Assembly (NCBI GenBank): GCA_013822725.1
Contig: PNKX01000005.1
Coordinates: 124,001-188,000 of the forward strand
Length of the DNA stretch: 64,000 nt
Direction: 5' to 3'
Source: Pirellula sp.
GTDB taxonomy: Bacteria > Planctomycetota > Planctomycetia > Pirellulales > Lacipirellulaceae
The stretch's first letter is position 1. Each line of letters opens with the position of its first letter. A program made the translations under genes and the position numbers. Positions 1 through 9,046 of the stretch are shown here, one piece after another. Under the pieces are notes generated by a model, which did no database searches, was not told the DNA's origin, and was given only the letters and a program-made list of their open reading frames with translations.

Positions 1-294
1 CCCTACATCATGAGCGACGAGATGAAGCAGCTGGCGGTAGACGTCCGCCGCTACGAACCGACGCTCGCCCTCGACGGCGGTCCCGAGGGGACGACGGTGA
101 TCGAGCGGCTGATCCCGCAAGCGGCGGAACGTCTTCGCCCGGGAGGATGGCTGTTGATGGAGATCAGCCCCACGATCGTTGGTCGCGTCGAGCAACTATT
201 GGAGGCCGACGCGCGACTGCAACGTGAGCCGACGCAGAAAGACATCGCGGGACTGGCCCGCGTCGTCCAAGCACGGCGAAAGGAGGGGACATGA
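1..294 (+). CDS. prmC: Release factor glutamine N5-methyltransferase, C-terminal part (partial)
   Basis: The frame is open from base 1 and ends with a TGA that overlaps the next gene's ATG. The first codons read P-Y-I, which fits the end of the NPPYI catalytic motif of PrmC/HemK enzymes. These methylate the glutamine of the GGQ motif in release factors RF1 and RF2, using S-adenosylmethionine. The following text (YEPTLALDGG..G, then LRPGGWLLMEIS) matches the family's substrate-loop and final beta-strand region. The N-terminal domain and the SAM-binding motif lie before the window. The ATG at base 10 is internal, not the true start. Confidence 0.85.
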   Translation, partial: PYIMSDEMKQLAVDVRRYEPTLALDGGPEGTTVIERLIPQAAERLRPGGWLLMEISPTIVGRVEQLLEADARLQREPTQKDIAGLARVVQARRKEGT

Positions 295-1064
295 CCCACC
301 CGCTACGCTGGCTGGCCTTGGTTGCCTTGGAGCAGCCGGAACTACCGACCTTCGAACATCTCGCCGCTTGGCATCAGGAGCGGTTCCCTGACGACCCGCA
401 ACCGGCGCTCGCTGGGGCGACCGACAAGCTGCTGACGTTCACTGTCGGTGATCTGACGGCGGCCGTGACGCTCATTCCGCGTCCGATCCCCTGGTCGCAA
501 CTCGAAGGCCCCTGCGCGACGGCGTGGTACTGGCCCGAGGCGACCGTCGAGATGCGCGACCACGCGGCTCACCTGTTGGTGGCAGTCATCGACGAGGGGG
601 GCAAGTCGATCGAGAAAGCGGCGACCCTCACGCGACTCACCGCGGCGGCCGTCGCGTCGACGCCGAGCGTCGGCGTCTTTTGGGGACCAGGGCGGCTTGT
701 TCACGCGCCCGGAGCGTTCGCCGAACAGGCGATCCAGATGCGTCCCGACAACTTGCCGCTGTTCCTGTGGATCGACTTCCGCGTCGAGCAAACGGAAGCA
801 GGCGTCTACCGGCTCTACTCCACCGGCCTCGAAGCGCTCGGCGAGAGCGAGATTGAGGTCGAACGGTTCGACGGCAGCCCGCAGGAGTTGCTCGACTTCG
901 TCTACAACTTCGCCCACTACCTGATCGATCAAAAAAAGCTGATCCGCGACGGCGACACGATTGGCCTGACCGACGCTGTGCAAGTGACCGCCCACCGCGG
1001 CCCCTCGCTGCTCGGCGGCGACTTAGAGGTCATCCAACTCCGATTCGAAATCAACGGCAGCTGA
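291..1064 (+). CDS. DUF4261 domain-containing protein
   Basis: This is a 257-aa soluble protein with no signal peptide or membrane segment. Its ATG overlaps the prmC stop (ATGA), so the two genes are probably translationally coupled. The middle part (HAAHLLVAVIDEGG, then VGVFWGPGRLVH) and the C-terminal half rich in acidic and aromatic residues resemble DUF4261 proteins, which often appear beside SUKH or suppressor-of-fused-like proteins and have no established biochemical role. The family call rests on overall pattern, not on a catalytic motif. The pairing with prmC says little about function. Confidence 0.6.
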   Translation: MTHPLRWLALVALEQPELPTFEHLAAWHQERFPDDPQPALAGATDKLLTFTVGDLTAAVTLIPRPIPWSQLEGPCATAWYWPEATVEMRDHAAHLLVAVIDEGGKSIEKAATLTRLTAAAVASTPSVGVFWGPGRLVHAPGAFAEQAIQMRPDNLPLFLWIDFRVEQTEAGVYRLYSTGLEALGESEIEVERFDGSPQELLDFVYNFAHYLIDQKKLIRDGDTIGLTDAVQVTAHRGPSLLGGDLEVIQLRFEINGS

Positions 1065-1076
1065 GCGAGCACTGCT

Positions 1077-2171
1077 TTACTCCTCCAAGCGAGCCGGGTC
1101 GTCCCCGACCCCGGCGGCGCCTGAATCGATCCCCCCGCCATCCTCCCCCGGCCCCCGTTCCGCAATCACCAACGGCCCGCGATAAATCCGCTGCCGCAGC
1201 GGGTTTTTGCTGCTCGTCAGCGGCCCGCTATGCGGCTCGCTGGCCAATGTCGACATCATCATCTGCAGCTTCGCATCCATATCGTCCGCATAGTGGACCA
1301 AGAGGGCTTCCGGAGTCATCGGCGGCTTCGGCGCCCCCCACTCCGGCAGCCGCTGGTGGGCGATAATGATGTGTTCGAGCCGCAGCAGTTTTTCGGGATC
1401 GATCGGATGTTCGGCCGCCATCTCGCGGAGGATATCGCGTCCCTGCAACATGTGACCGATCAGCACGCCGGAAGGCGAGTACTCAGCCCCCATCGGCGTG
1501 AGGTCGAGCTCGCGGAGCTTGCCAATGTCATGCAGCACCCCCCCCGCAATCACCTGATCCTTATCTAGCGGCGGCTGCATTTCAGGGCACATCTCGGCGT
1601 ACTTGTCCGCGAGGTAAACGCAGGTCTTCGTCACGCTGAGCACATGTTCGAGAAACCCGCCGGCGTACGCATGATGATTATGCGTTGCGGCCGGGAGTTT
1701 GAGGAGCGTCTCGCGGTTCGCATCGAGGATCGCCGTGACGAGCTTCGCCACCGCCTTGTCTTGGATCGACTTCACCACCAACTTGCGGAGCTCGTCGAAC
1801 ATCACCCCCGCATCGACGCGGGCCTTCGGCAGGCACATCGCGGAGTCGAACCCCGCGGCGACGTCTTCGTCGTTCACCGCACGGATACGGCGGATGTCGA
1901 GCTGCGGGCCGAAGTTCGTTTCGCGATAAGTTGCCCGCAGTTTGAAGAACTCACCCACATTCCATTCATCGCGGCACGCGGCGGCCAGCGGCGCATCGCC
2001 CCAAATGGGGAAGCTGACTTCGCGCTTCGCGTCACGGAACGTCACGCGGAAGTAGGGCTTCCCGTCGCGCGTGGTCATCGTCTCCTTCGCCGTGAGGAGG
2101 GCGAAGAAATCGGCCTCCTGGCCGTTGATAAGTTCGGAGAGGAGCGACGTTGTTGCGGCGGCGGCTGCCAT
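1077..2171 (-). CDS. YhaM-like 3'-5' exoribonuclease (OB-fold plus HD domain)
   Basis: Residues about 12-100 form an OB-fold-like nucleic-acid-binding region (GKPYFRVTFRD, LRATYRETNFGPQLDIRRI). Residues about 160-320 form an HD metal-dependent phosphohydrolase domain, with H166, H176 and the H214-D215 pair in GGVLHDIGKLREL. This order matches the YhaM family of 3'-5' exoribonucleases. The reading frame stays open 15 codons further upstream, but the Met at 2171 begins a more typical N-terminus. The protein would then be 364 aa. The last 35 residues are Gly/Asp/Pro-rich and probably disordered. It ends 12 bases from the convergent DUF4261 gene. Confidence 0.8.
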   Translation of the reverse strand: MAAAAATTSLLSELINGQEADFFALLTAKETMTTRDGKPYFRVTFRDAKREVSFPIWGDAPLAAACRDEWNVGEFFKLRATYRETNFGPQLDIRRIRAVNDEDVAAGFDSAMCLPKARVDAGVMFDELRKLVVKSIQDKAVAKLVTAILDANRETLLKLPAATHNHHAYAGGFLEHVLSVTKTCVYLADKYAEMCPEMQPPLDKDQVIAGGVLHDIGKLRELDLTPMGAEYSPSGVLIGHMLQGRDILREMAAEHPIDPEKLLRLEHIIIAHQRLPEWGAPKPPMTPEALLVHYADDMDAKLQMMMSTLASEPHSGPLTSSKNPLRQRIYRGPLVIAERGPGEDGGGIDSGAAGVGDDPARLEE

Positions 2172-2261
2172 AACGCTAAGCCTGGTGGTCGAGGGAAAGG
2201 CGCACAGGTACGCCATACGATACCAAGGGGCGAATCAGCTCGCCATCGAAACGGCCTTCCC

Positions 2262-3473
2262 TTAGATGCGTGGCGATTCGTCTGAGAGCTTCTTCAGCAT
2301 GCCCCCCAGTTGAACTCGCAGCGCTTCCATCACCGGATCGACCGCCGCCTCGCGGTCGCGGCGGCTGCCGACGGGGATCGGGTCGCCGACTTGCACCACG
2401 GCGTGAAGCGGCCGATGAATGCGAATCTCGTCAGTAAAATCTTCTTCGAAGCGTTCGACCGTTTCGAGAATATGTTCCTGAATGTTCTTCTGCGAGAGCC
2501 GCACATAGTTCCGCGGGTAGTGCGACATCTGTTGGACGTAGTAGCAGGCGGCGAGTTGCTTGCGGAACTGCTGGCGGTCGGCGTCGTTGGCTTCGGGAGT
2601 GAGCAGGGCGGGAAGGATGGCGGCGCGCAGGTTCTTCACCCGGGCGACGACTCCTTCGGCCGGATCCTTAACGTTCCAACGGGTTTCGAGCTTCGTGAGA
2701 ACGTCTTCGATGAGCTTGTCGACCCGCTCGTAAAAGTCCCCGGTGCGCGCGGAGCCGAAGTACTCGATTTCCTTCAGCGATAGCAGCGCCTGACCGATTT
2801 GTTGGATGCGATGCACCAGCGGCTTATCTTGTTGAGGGAACCACGAGAAGTGCGATTCGATCTCTTCCAGCACCGGCGTTACCGTCGCTTCGAGATCGCC
2901 CTTGAAGAAGTAGCGAATCGCCACGGGGTGGATGACGACCCCGCCGGCGCCGGGGATCTTCTCGCGACGCTTCGCGGCGGTGCGGGCGATGAACGCGGTG
3001 CCGTCCATTAGCGGCATCAGCTCGTCGTTGTGGCGCGAGATGGCGCCTTCGGCAAAGATCACCAGCGGCCGCTTGCCGTCGACGAGGATATCGACCGCCG
3101 CGTTGATCGCCTGCCGATCGACCCCTTCGCGATAAACGCTGAACGCGCCGACGCGGCGGAGCATGAAGCGGCTCAACCGGCTTTCCATGAACAGATGCCA
3201 CGACGCCATCGCGTGGAGGTCGCACTTAGCGATGCGCGAGAGCTGCACGAAGGTGAGCGGGTCGGATAGCCGACAGTGGTTTGGCGCGAGGATCGCGCTG
3301 TTGCCTGCGGCAAGCGACGCTTTCAGCTTCTCGCCGTCGCGGGTTTCGACGGAGTGAATGCCGTAGGTTTTCTTGATCCAGTGGGGAATATAGTAGCGCA
3401 GCAGTTCGGGCCAGATCTTGGAATAGATCGGGGGAATGAACTTATACGGTTCTTCGATGACGACGTTTTGCAT
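2262..3473 (-). CDS. 1-acyl-sn-glycerol-3-phosphate acyltransferase family protein (PlsC-like)
   Basis: This 403-aa protein carries the acyltransferase signature H-x4-D (NHCRLSD, H66 and D71) and a second block FAEGAISRHNDEL that plays the role of the EGTRS/glycerophosphate-binding motif. The family moves acyl chains from acyl-ACP or acyl-CoA to lysophosphatidate during membrane lipid synthesis. The protein is longer than minimal PlsC (about 240 aa). The extra C-terminal 200 residues are mostly charged helix, and the substrate could differ. No clear transmembrane helix is seen, so membrane attachment may be peripheral. Confidence 0.8.
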   Translation of the reverse strand: MQNVVIEEPYKFIPPIYSKIWPELLRYYIPHWIKKTYGIHSVETRDGEKLKASLAAGNSAILAPNHCRLSDPLTFVQLSRIAKCDLHAMASWHLFMESRLSRFMLRRVGAFSVYREGVDRQAINAAVDILVDGKRPLVIFAEGAISRHNDELMPLMDGTAFIARTAAKRREKIPGAGGVVIHPVAIRYFFKGDLEATVTPVLEEIESHFSWFPQQDKPLVHRIQQIGQALLSLKEIEYFGSARTGDFYERVDKLIEDVLTKLETRWNVKDPAEGVVARVKNLRAAILPALLTPEANDADRQQFRKQLAACYYVQQMSHYPRNYVRLSQKNIQEHILETVERFEEDFTDEIRIHRPLHAVVQVGDPIPVGSRRDREAAVDPVMEALRVQLGGMLKKLSDESPRI

Positions 3474-3599
3474 CCGTGACGACGACGGTTAAGGGGGCAG
3501 GCGGGTGAACGGGACGGAGCCCGCAGACTTTACCTAATCGTTCCAGGGTAAGTCGAGATTCAAGATACCCGAGGGAATTCGCTCCTGCCCAGTCCAGGA

Positions 3600-4622
3600 T
3601 TGCCGTTTGGCGCAGGTTCGTTCGACCTCGCCGGACGGATGCGTCGATGTATTGAACAGGAAACTTTACTCACGGAGCTGGCGTTGAAGCCGCTGAAGAA
3701 GGTCATCAAGCCCCGCCGCGAGGCGGCTGTGAGCGACGCTGCCCGCTGGCAGGAGTCGTTCGTGCGTTATTTGCGCACGGAGTGCCACCTCGCGGAGAAC
3801 ACGGTCGCCGCGTATGGCCGCGACATGAAGCGGCTCTTCAAGTGGCTTGGCAATCGGCGCCTGGGACAGCTGAAGGTGAGCGAACTGGCCCGCTATCCTG
3901 CGTGGCTGGCCGAGCAGCAATTGGCCCCGAAGAGCGTCGTGCGGCATGTGGCGTCGCTGAAGGTTTTCTTCCGCTACCTGCAACTCGAAGGGGTGTTGGC
4001 GGAGAACGAGGCCGAACTGCTCGGCTCGCCGAAGCTGTGGCAACGGGTGCCGCAGGTGATGTCGCCGCCGCAGGTCGATGAGTTGCTGGGGGCGCCGCGG
4101 CGGTCGGATGGCTTGTGGCTGCGCGATCGCGCGCTGTTGGAATTGCTGTACGCCACTGGATGCCGCGTCTCGGAGCTTTCGAACTTGGCGATGCGCGACC
4201 TGCATCTTGCAGAACGCTACTGCATCTGCCGCGGCAAGGGCGACAAGCAGCGGATCGTCCCGCTGGGGCGACGCGCCGTCGAGGCGGTGGAGCGGTACCT
4301 GCGCGACGAACGAACTAAGTTGGCTGGCCGTCGGACGCCCACGCCGGGGTGGGTATTGCTGTCGACCCGCGGCGATCGGCTGCGACGGGAGCGGATTTGG
4401 GAACTGCTGAAGCGCTACGCCGCCCGCGTCGGAGCGTCGCCGGAGGTGAGCCCCCACTCGTTGCGCCACAGCTTTGCCACGCATTTACTTGCAGGGGGCG
4501 CTGATTTGCGGCAGGTGCAGGAGTTGCTCGGGCACGCGAGCATTGCGACGACGCAGATCTACACGCACGTCGATCATACGCGGCTCAAGAAAGTTCATCA
4601 AAGCTTTCATCCGCGGGCGTAA
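3600..4622 (+). CDS. xerD: Tyrosine recombinase XerC/XerD
   Basis: All the active-site residues of a tyrosine recombinase are visible: R189 (ATGCRVSEL), K213/K216 (GKGDKQR), H286-x2-R289 (HSLRH), H312 (LLGHASIATTQ) and the nucleophile Y321 (IYTHVDH). The N-terminal SAM-like core-binding domain covers about residues 45-135. Xer proteins resolve chromosome dimers at dif. The frame is about 42 residues longer than usual. A GTG at 3729 would give a 297-aa protein of normal length, so the true start is uncertain. No phage or integron genes adjoin, which favours a housekeeping role. XerC and XerD cannot be told apart here. Confidence 0.85.
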   Translation: MPFGAGSFDLAGRMRRCIEQETLLTELALKPLKKVIKPRREAAVSDAARWQESFVRYLRTECHLAENTVAAYGRDMKRLFKWLGNRRLGQLKVSELARYPAWLAEQQLAPKSVVRHVASLKVFFRYLQLEGVLAENEAELLGSPKLWQRVPQVMSPPQVDELLGAPRRSDGLWLRDRALLELLYATGCRVSELSNLAMRDLHLAERYCICRGKGDKQRIVPLGRRAVEAVERYLRDERTKLAGRRTPTPGWVLLSTRGDRLRRERIWELLKRYAARVGASPEVSPHSLRHSFATHLLAGGADLRQVQELLGHASIATTQIYTHVDHTRLKKVHQSFHPRA

Positions 4623-4624
4623 GA

Positions 4625-4704
4625 GCCACCGGCTTTGCCGGTGGACGCGCAGTGTTTGGGCTGAGAACAGTCGCGCTTCTTCCACCAGCGGAGCCGGTAG
4701 CCGC
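4625..4704. repeat. GC-rich hairpin repeat, AGCCACCGGC family
   Basis: The left part is a compact hairpin, AGCCACCGGCTTTGCCGGTGG, directly after the xerD stop. A degenerate reverse copy (CCACCAGCGGAGCCGGTAGCC) lies about 30 bases on. The same word occurs as a 24-bp perfect inverted pair near 34.4 kb and inside a coding sequence near 40.47 kb. It may act as a weak transcription stop between the convergent xerD and the downstream minus-strand gene. Confidence 0.7.
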
Positions 4705-4710
4705 TAAGAG

Positions 4711-5787
4711 TTACTGCTTCGCCCAACGGCTGCCAGGATACTTTTCAGCGAGCTTCTGCGCCGCTTCTTGCGAACGGCTGTCGCGGCCGACGTTCTTCCA
4801 CAGCGGAACCAGTTCGTGGAGCGCCTTCGCATGGGCCTCGGCGTCTTGGCTGTAGAGTAGATCGACGTGGAGAAACGCGAAGAGGGCGCCGCGGGGATCC
4901 TTGCTTTGGAGGTAGCAATCGCCGAGGGCGTTGTAAGCGCGGGCGAGCAGTTCGGCGTCCTCTGGCTTGGCCTGGGCGATGATATCGCTGATCGCCGTCG
5001 TGGCTTCCTTCGCTTGGCCGGCGGCGGCTTGGCTCACCGCGCGCTCGAGCGTGGCGGCGAGCTTCAGCGGAGCGATTTGGGCGCCGTCGTCGGTCGAGGC
5101 GAGGACCTTGTCGAATTCGGCTTGCGCTTGGGCGTGATCGCCTTCGGTTTGGTACGTCCGTCCTACCAGGAGGGCGCTCTTCAGCTCAAAGTAGGGCGAC
5201 TTCGCTTTGGAGAGTTTGGCGTACTCGGTGCGGGCGTCGGCGGGTTGACCGGCGGCGGCGAGGAGGTCGCCGAGCGTTTCGATCGCTTGCGGGACGTGGA
5301 AGCTTTTGTTGTGCTTCGTCATGAAAGTGCGAACATCGCCCGCGGCGGCGGCGGGGTCGCCGCTGCCGGCGAGGGCGAGCTGCGCTTTGGCGCGAGCCGT
5401 GTAGAAGTCGACGTCGGCGAGGATCTCCTCGCGGCGGATGTCGGCGACAGTGATCTTGGCGAGCGAGTCGAGAGCATCCTGCGCGCGACCCGCTTGGAGA
5501 GCGTTGCGGGCGGTATTGAGCTCGCCTGGTTCGCCAGCGAACGTAATCGCCTCGATTTCTTCGGCGGGGACCGTCGATTCGACGCCGCTCTTGGAAATGG
5601 TCACGCCAAGCGGGGTCGTGGCGGTGATTTTGCCGCTGTCGACGCCGTTCTGGCGGCGGATGCGGTCGATGGTGCTCTGAGCGGACGCGAGCGAGGGAGT
5701 CGCGACTAGTGCGATGAGCAGAATTATTCCTCTTCCTCGAAGGGAGAGGTTAAGTGAGGGATTTATTTTCGCGTTCATATTAGCCAT
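4711..5787 (-). CDS. Secreted tetratricopeptide-type protein, function unknown
   Basis: This 358-aa protein has an N-terminal signal peptide (hydrophobic segment around residues 20-34 ending ASLASAQ). A short beta-rich segment follows (TTPLGVTISKSGVESTVPAEEI), then helical repeats rich in Ala, Asp and Lys, including LGDLLAAAGQPADARTEYAKLSKA and AYNALGDCYLQSKDPRGALFAF, which have TPR character. It is probably periplasmic. It lies 127 bases downstream of the 1043-aa repeat protein on the same strand, so the two are likely one transcript and may form a complex. The first codons overlap a dispersed repeat (CCTCGAAGGGAGAGG), so the exact start is unsure. Confidence 0.65.
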   Translation of the reverse strand: MANMNAKINPSLNLSLRGRGIILLIALVATPSLASAQSTIDRIRRQNGVDSGKITATTPLGVTISKSGVESTVPAEEIEAITFAGEPGELNTARNALQAGRAQDALDSLAKITVADIRREEILADVDFYTARAKAQLALAGSGDPAAAAGDVRTFMTKHNKSFHVPQAIETLGDLLAAAGQPADARTEYAKLSKAKSPYFELKSALLVGRTYQTEGDHAQAQAEFDKVLASTDDGAQIAPLKLAATLERAVSQAAAGQAKEATTAISDIIAQAKPEDAELLARAYNALGDCYLQSKDPRGALFAFLHVDLLYSQDAEAHAKALHELVPLWKNVGRDSRSQEAAQKLAEKYPGSRWAKQ

Positions 5788-5914
5788 CTCACATGTACTC
5801 TTAGCGCCGGGAATCCCTCCCCTGATTGCTATGCAAAAGACTACCGCCCTGCGCTCGGGCGACTTCGGGTCGCCCGTGCTCGGTTGCTCCCATCCCTTCG
5901 AGGGAGGGGGATAA

Positions 5915-8900
5915 TCACTTCTTCTCGAGCTCCAGATTCACTTGCTTGAGCAACTCGTCGAACAACGGTTTCCAGTTAGGGCCGCCCAGGTCGGGATAAA
6001 GTCTGGCCATCTGTTCGATGTTCGTCTTCGCCGCTTCCAATTGCGCGCGTCGCTGGTCTGCAGGCGCGGCTTTGCCGGCAAGGAAGCGCGACTTGGCGAC
6101 GTTGTACCGGGCTTCGTAGAACAATTCTTTGAAGCGATTGACGCGTTTCCTCGACTCCTCGGTGACGGGCGAGGCCTTCGCTTCCTGGCTATACGCTGAA
6201 TTGGCCATCGTCGCCAATCTCAGCCAGCCCCAGATGAGGTTTCTGCCGTCCTTTTGGGGGAGATCTCCTTGGATCGAGCGGTTGAACGCGCTGAGGTCTT
6301 TTTTCTGCATGCCCCACTGCTGAAGCGCCGTGGCGGCGCCTTTCTGTAGGTCGAGCATGTTCGGCTTTTCGGCCAGGATGGCGCCGAACTGTTTGACGGC
6401 GCCATCGTGGTTCCCCGTGGCGGCGAGGCACTCGGCTAGCCGCATGCGGATGCCGAGGATCGCGCCTTCGTCAGGCGCGTACTTGGGATCTTCGGCGGCC
6501 GCCTTGAGCATTGCTTCGTACGCCGTCGTCGCGCGGTCGATGTAAGGTTTCGCTTCGTCGGCGGTGAGTTCCTGGCCAAGTTGGAGATTGGTCTGCGCGA
6601 TCCAGCCGCGCACGCGCCAGTCGTTGGCGTCAGGCCGCGCGGAAACTCGAGCCAGGACGTCGCCGAAGGCGGCGGCGACCTGTTTGGCTTTGTCGGCCTG
6701 ACCTGAGACGTTCAGTTCCTTCAGTTGTCGTTGGAGCTGGACGCCGAGGCCGAGGTAGACGTCGGTCAGCTTTTGGGAGCCGCCGCTCGACTCGGCGAAC
6801 TTATCGAGCGACTCCATCATGTGTTGAGACTTTTCGCGGTCGGGCTTTTCCGCCGAGAGGTAGGCGCGGAGAGCTGCCTTGTAGGTTTCGAGGATGAACT
6901 CTGGCTGTTGCGCGACTTCGGCTCCTGATTCGACGAGCGTGAGCGGACCGGCGTTTTCGTTCTCCAGCACGCCGATCGCTTGTTCGGCGTCGCCATTGGC
7001 GAGCAAGAACTGAGCGAGATAGAGCGCGCCGACGGCGGAAGCGTAGTTAGGGTTGCCCTTTACGCGCAGCGTTTCGAAACCCTGGCCAAGCAGTTTGCCT
7101 GCTTTCTCGCGGAGAGCGAGCGCTTTTTCGCCAGGGTTGTCGCGATTGCCGGCCGTGGCTCGAAGGTACTGGGTCCAGAGCCCGGCGCCGAGGCTCAGCT
7201 GGGCGCCGGCGCGTCCTGCGGCGGGGAGACGTTCGATTAGCGCCTCGGCGTCGGCGATGCGGTTTTCGCGGAGCGCCGTCTGGATCAAGACATTGGACGC
7301 GGACGACGCTTCGGCGCTCTCGGGCCAGCGGGCGGCTACCAGTTCCGCCAGTTGGGCGAGCTTGGTCGCTTCGTAGGAAGGGGCCGCGTCGGCAGCGCCG
7401 CCGGGTTGCGCGGCTTTGGCTTCGATCGACAGCGCCTCGTACGCGGCGAGCGCCACCTTGGCGGCGCTGGAGGCGTATTCGTTTTCGGGATAGCGCGTCG
7501 CCAGGAATTCGGCGAGCACGGCCGCTTCGTGCAGGCGCTTGTCTTCCCAATAGAGAATGCTGAGATAGTAGCGGGCGGCGTTGAGCTGCTCGATGGGCGT
7601 TTCGGAATCGGCCAGCGTGAGGGCGGCCTCCAGCATCCGGCGCGCTTCGTCGCGATTGCCCTTGGCCTGCTCTTGCAGACCGTCGACTGCTTCGGGGTCG
7701 TTTTCCTTGGCGAGTTTGGCGGCGAGATTCGCCGAGTTCCAGAGATCGATCGCCATCTTGCCGGCGCCGAAGGCTTCGTCAAAGGTATTCGGCGCGGAGC
7801 CATCGGAAGCGTTGGACGTTAATGCGGCGAGCGCCAACTGCGCTTGTTGCCGGAATTCGTTCGGATGTTGCGATACCTCGCGCATCAGGTTGCGGGCGTT
7901 CGACTGCAGCCGTTTTGCATCGCCGTCTTTGAGTTCGCCCTGCTTGAGCTTGGCCTGGTAGGCGTCTGCCAAGCGGAAGGCGACTTCGAGCCACTCCGGT
8001 TGTTGCCGTTCCGCTGGTTTCGAGGCGGTGAGAAAATCTTCGCTGCGGCTGATGGCGTCGTCGATTTTGTCGATCGCCAGCAGCGACTCGGTTCGATGAC
8101 GATGGGTCCGCGCGGTCCAGCGGCGGAACTCGGCGTTCACGGCCGGGAGGCGGATGATGTCTTCGTAGCAGCCGAGGGCTGCTTCGTATTTCCCTAGCTC
8201 CTGAGCGCAGCGTCCTTGATAGAAGCGGCTGGAGGTCCCGACGAGCGAATCGCGGTACTCCTCAACCAGTTCGCCGAATTGTTTCGACGCCGCGTTGAGC
8301 GATTTTTCGAATTCGGCCGCGTCTTGGTCGTAGGTCGCGGCTTGCTCGAAGTTCAGTCGAGCCAGCAGGAAGCGTGCTTCAACCTGACGGTCGCGAAGTT
8401 GATCGCGACGAGCCTTGGCAGCCGCATCGGCTTGGATCGCCGTCGCTTTGGGCAACGCGGCGATTTGTTCCGTGGTGACGTCAACGACCTGCTTCGCCGC
8501 CGCAGACGCTTTGGCAAACAGCTCGCGAGCCTTGTTCTTGAGATCGCCCCGTTGGGCGTCGGCCTGCTCGGGAAGCTGTCGCGCCTCGGCGAGCGTGACG
8601 AGCGCTTGCTCAGCGTATAGATTGGCCGACTGCCGCAGCGCGTCGATCGCCGCCGGCGTGCCGGTTTCTTGCGCAGCAAACTTTTCGAACTCGGCGGCCG
8701 CCTGGCTGAGCAGTTTTTCGCGCTCGGCCCGATTGCGAGTTTGCCTGGCCTGGGAAGAAACGCTCTGGGCCCGTTCGTACGGCAGTTGTTTGGCGAATTC
8801 GGGAGTGGCCAGCGGCGAGGTCTCGACCCAATCGAGATACTCCACGGCCGTGTCGTCCCAGCCTCGCCCGCGCAGGGCGGCGGAGAACGCGGCATTCGAA

Positions 8901-9046
8901 TCAGCGGCGTGCGAGGTCGAGTAGGCGAAGAGCGAGCCAATACAACCCAACCAAGCGATCGCGACGACGCGGAGTCGTCTCAGCGCGCGGGGCTGCCCGC
9001 CCGCAACGGCGCATCGTTCAAATTGAGTGTGAGTGCGTCGAATCAC
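5915..9046 (-). CDS. Large secreted helical-repeat (TPR-like) protein, function unknown
   Basis: This 1043-aa protein starts with a long signal peptide (basic residues 1-27, a hydrophobic segment to about 45, then SHAADS). The rest is almost entirely helical and rich in Ala, Glu, Lys and Gln. Many segments read as degenerate TPR units, such as FYQGRCAQELGKYEAALGCY and YYLSILYWEDKRLHEAAVLAEF. No enzyme motif was seen. TPR proteins of this size often act as periplasmic scaffolds. The same-strand neighbour downstream is a shorter repeat protein. The usual planctomycete partners (TolQ/ExbB-type) are not in the window. Confidence 0.7.
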   Translation of the reverse strand: MIRRTHTQFERCAVAGGQPRALRRLRVVAIAWLGCIGSLFAYSTSHAADSNAAFSAALRGRGWDDTAVEYLDWVETSPLATPEFAKQLPYERAQSVSSQARQTRNRAEREKLLSQAAAEFEKFAAQETGTPAAIDALRQSANLYAEQALVTLAEARQLPEQADAQRGDLKNKARELFAKASAAAKQVVDVTTEQIAALPKATAIQADAAAKARRDQLRDRQVEARFLLARLNFEQAATYDQDAAEFEKSLNAASKQFGELVEEYRDSLVGTSSRFYQGRCAQELGKYEAALGCYEDIIRLPAVNAEFRRWTARTHRHRTESLLAIDKIDDAISRSEDFLTASKPAERQQPEWLEVAFRLADAYQAKLKQGELKDGDAKRLQSNARNLMREVSQHPNEFRQQAQLALAALTSNASDGSAPNTFDEAFGAGKMAIDLWNSANLAAKLAKENDPEAVDGLQEQAKGNRDEARRMLEAALTLADSETPIEQLNAARYYLSILYWEDKRLHEAAVLAEFLATRYPENEYASSAAKVALAAYEALSIEAKAAQPGGAADAAPSYEATKLAQLAELVAARWPESAEASSASNVLIQTALRENRIADAEALIERLPAAGRAGAQLSLGAGLWTQYLRATAGNRDNPGEKALALREKAGKLLGQGFETLRVKGNPNYASAVGALYLAQFLLANGDAEQAIGVLENENAGPLTLVESGAEVAQQPEFILETYKAALRAYLSAEKPDREKSQHMMESLDKFAESSGGSQKLTDVYLGLGVQLQRQLKELNVSGQADKAKQVAAAFGDVLARVSARPDANDWRVRGWIAQTNLQLGQELTADEAKPYIDRATTAYEAMLKAAAEDPKYAPDEGAILGIRMRLAECLAATGNHDGAVKQFGAILAEKPNMLDLQKGAATALQQWGMQKKDLSAFNRSIQGDLPQKDGRNLIWGWLRLATMANSAYSQEAKASPVTEESRKRVNRFKELFYEARYNVAKSRFLAGKAAPADQRRAQLEAAKTNIEQMARLYPDLGGPNWKPLFDELLKQVNLELEKK

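Noticed and set aside
3600-4622. Xer-type recombinase as part of an integron or phage island
   Set aside because: No attC-like array, integrase-linked cargo or phage genes surround it, and flanking genes are housekeeping in type.
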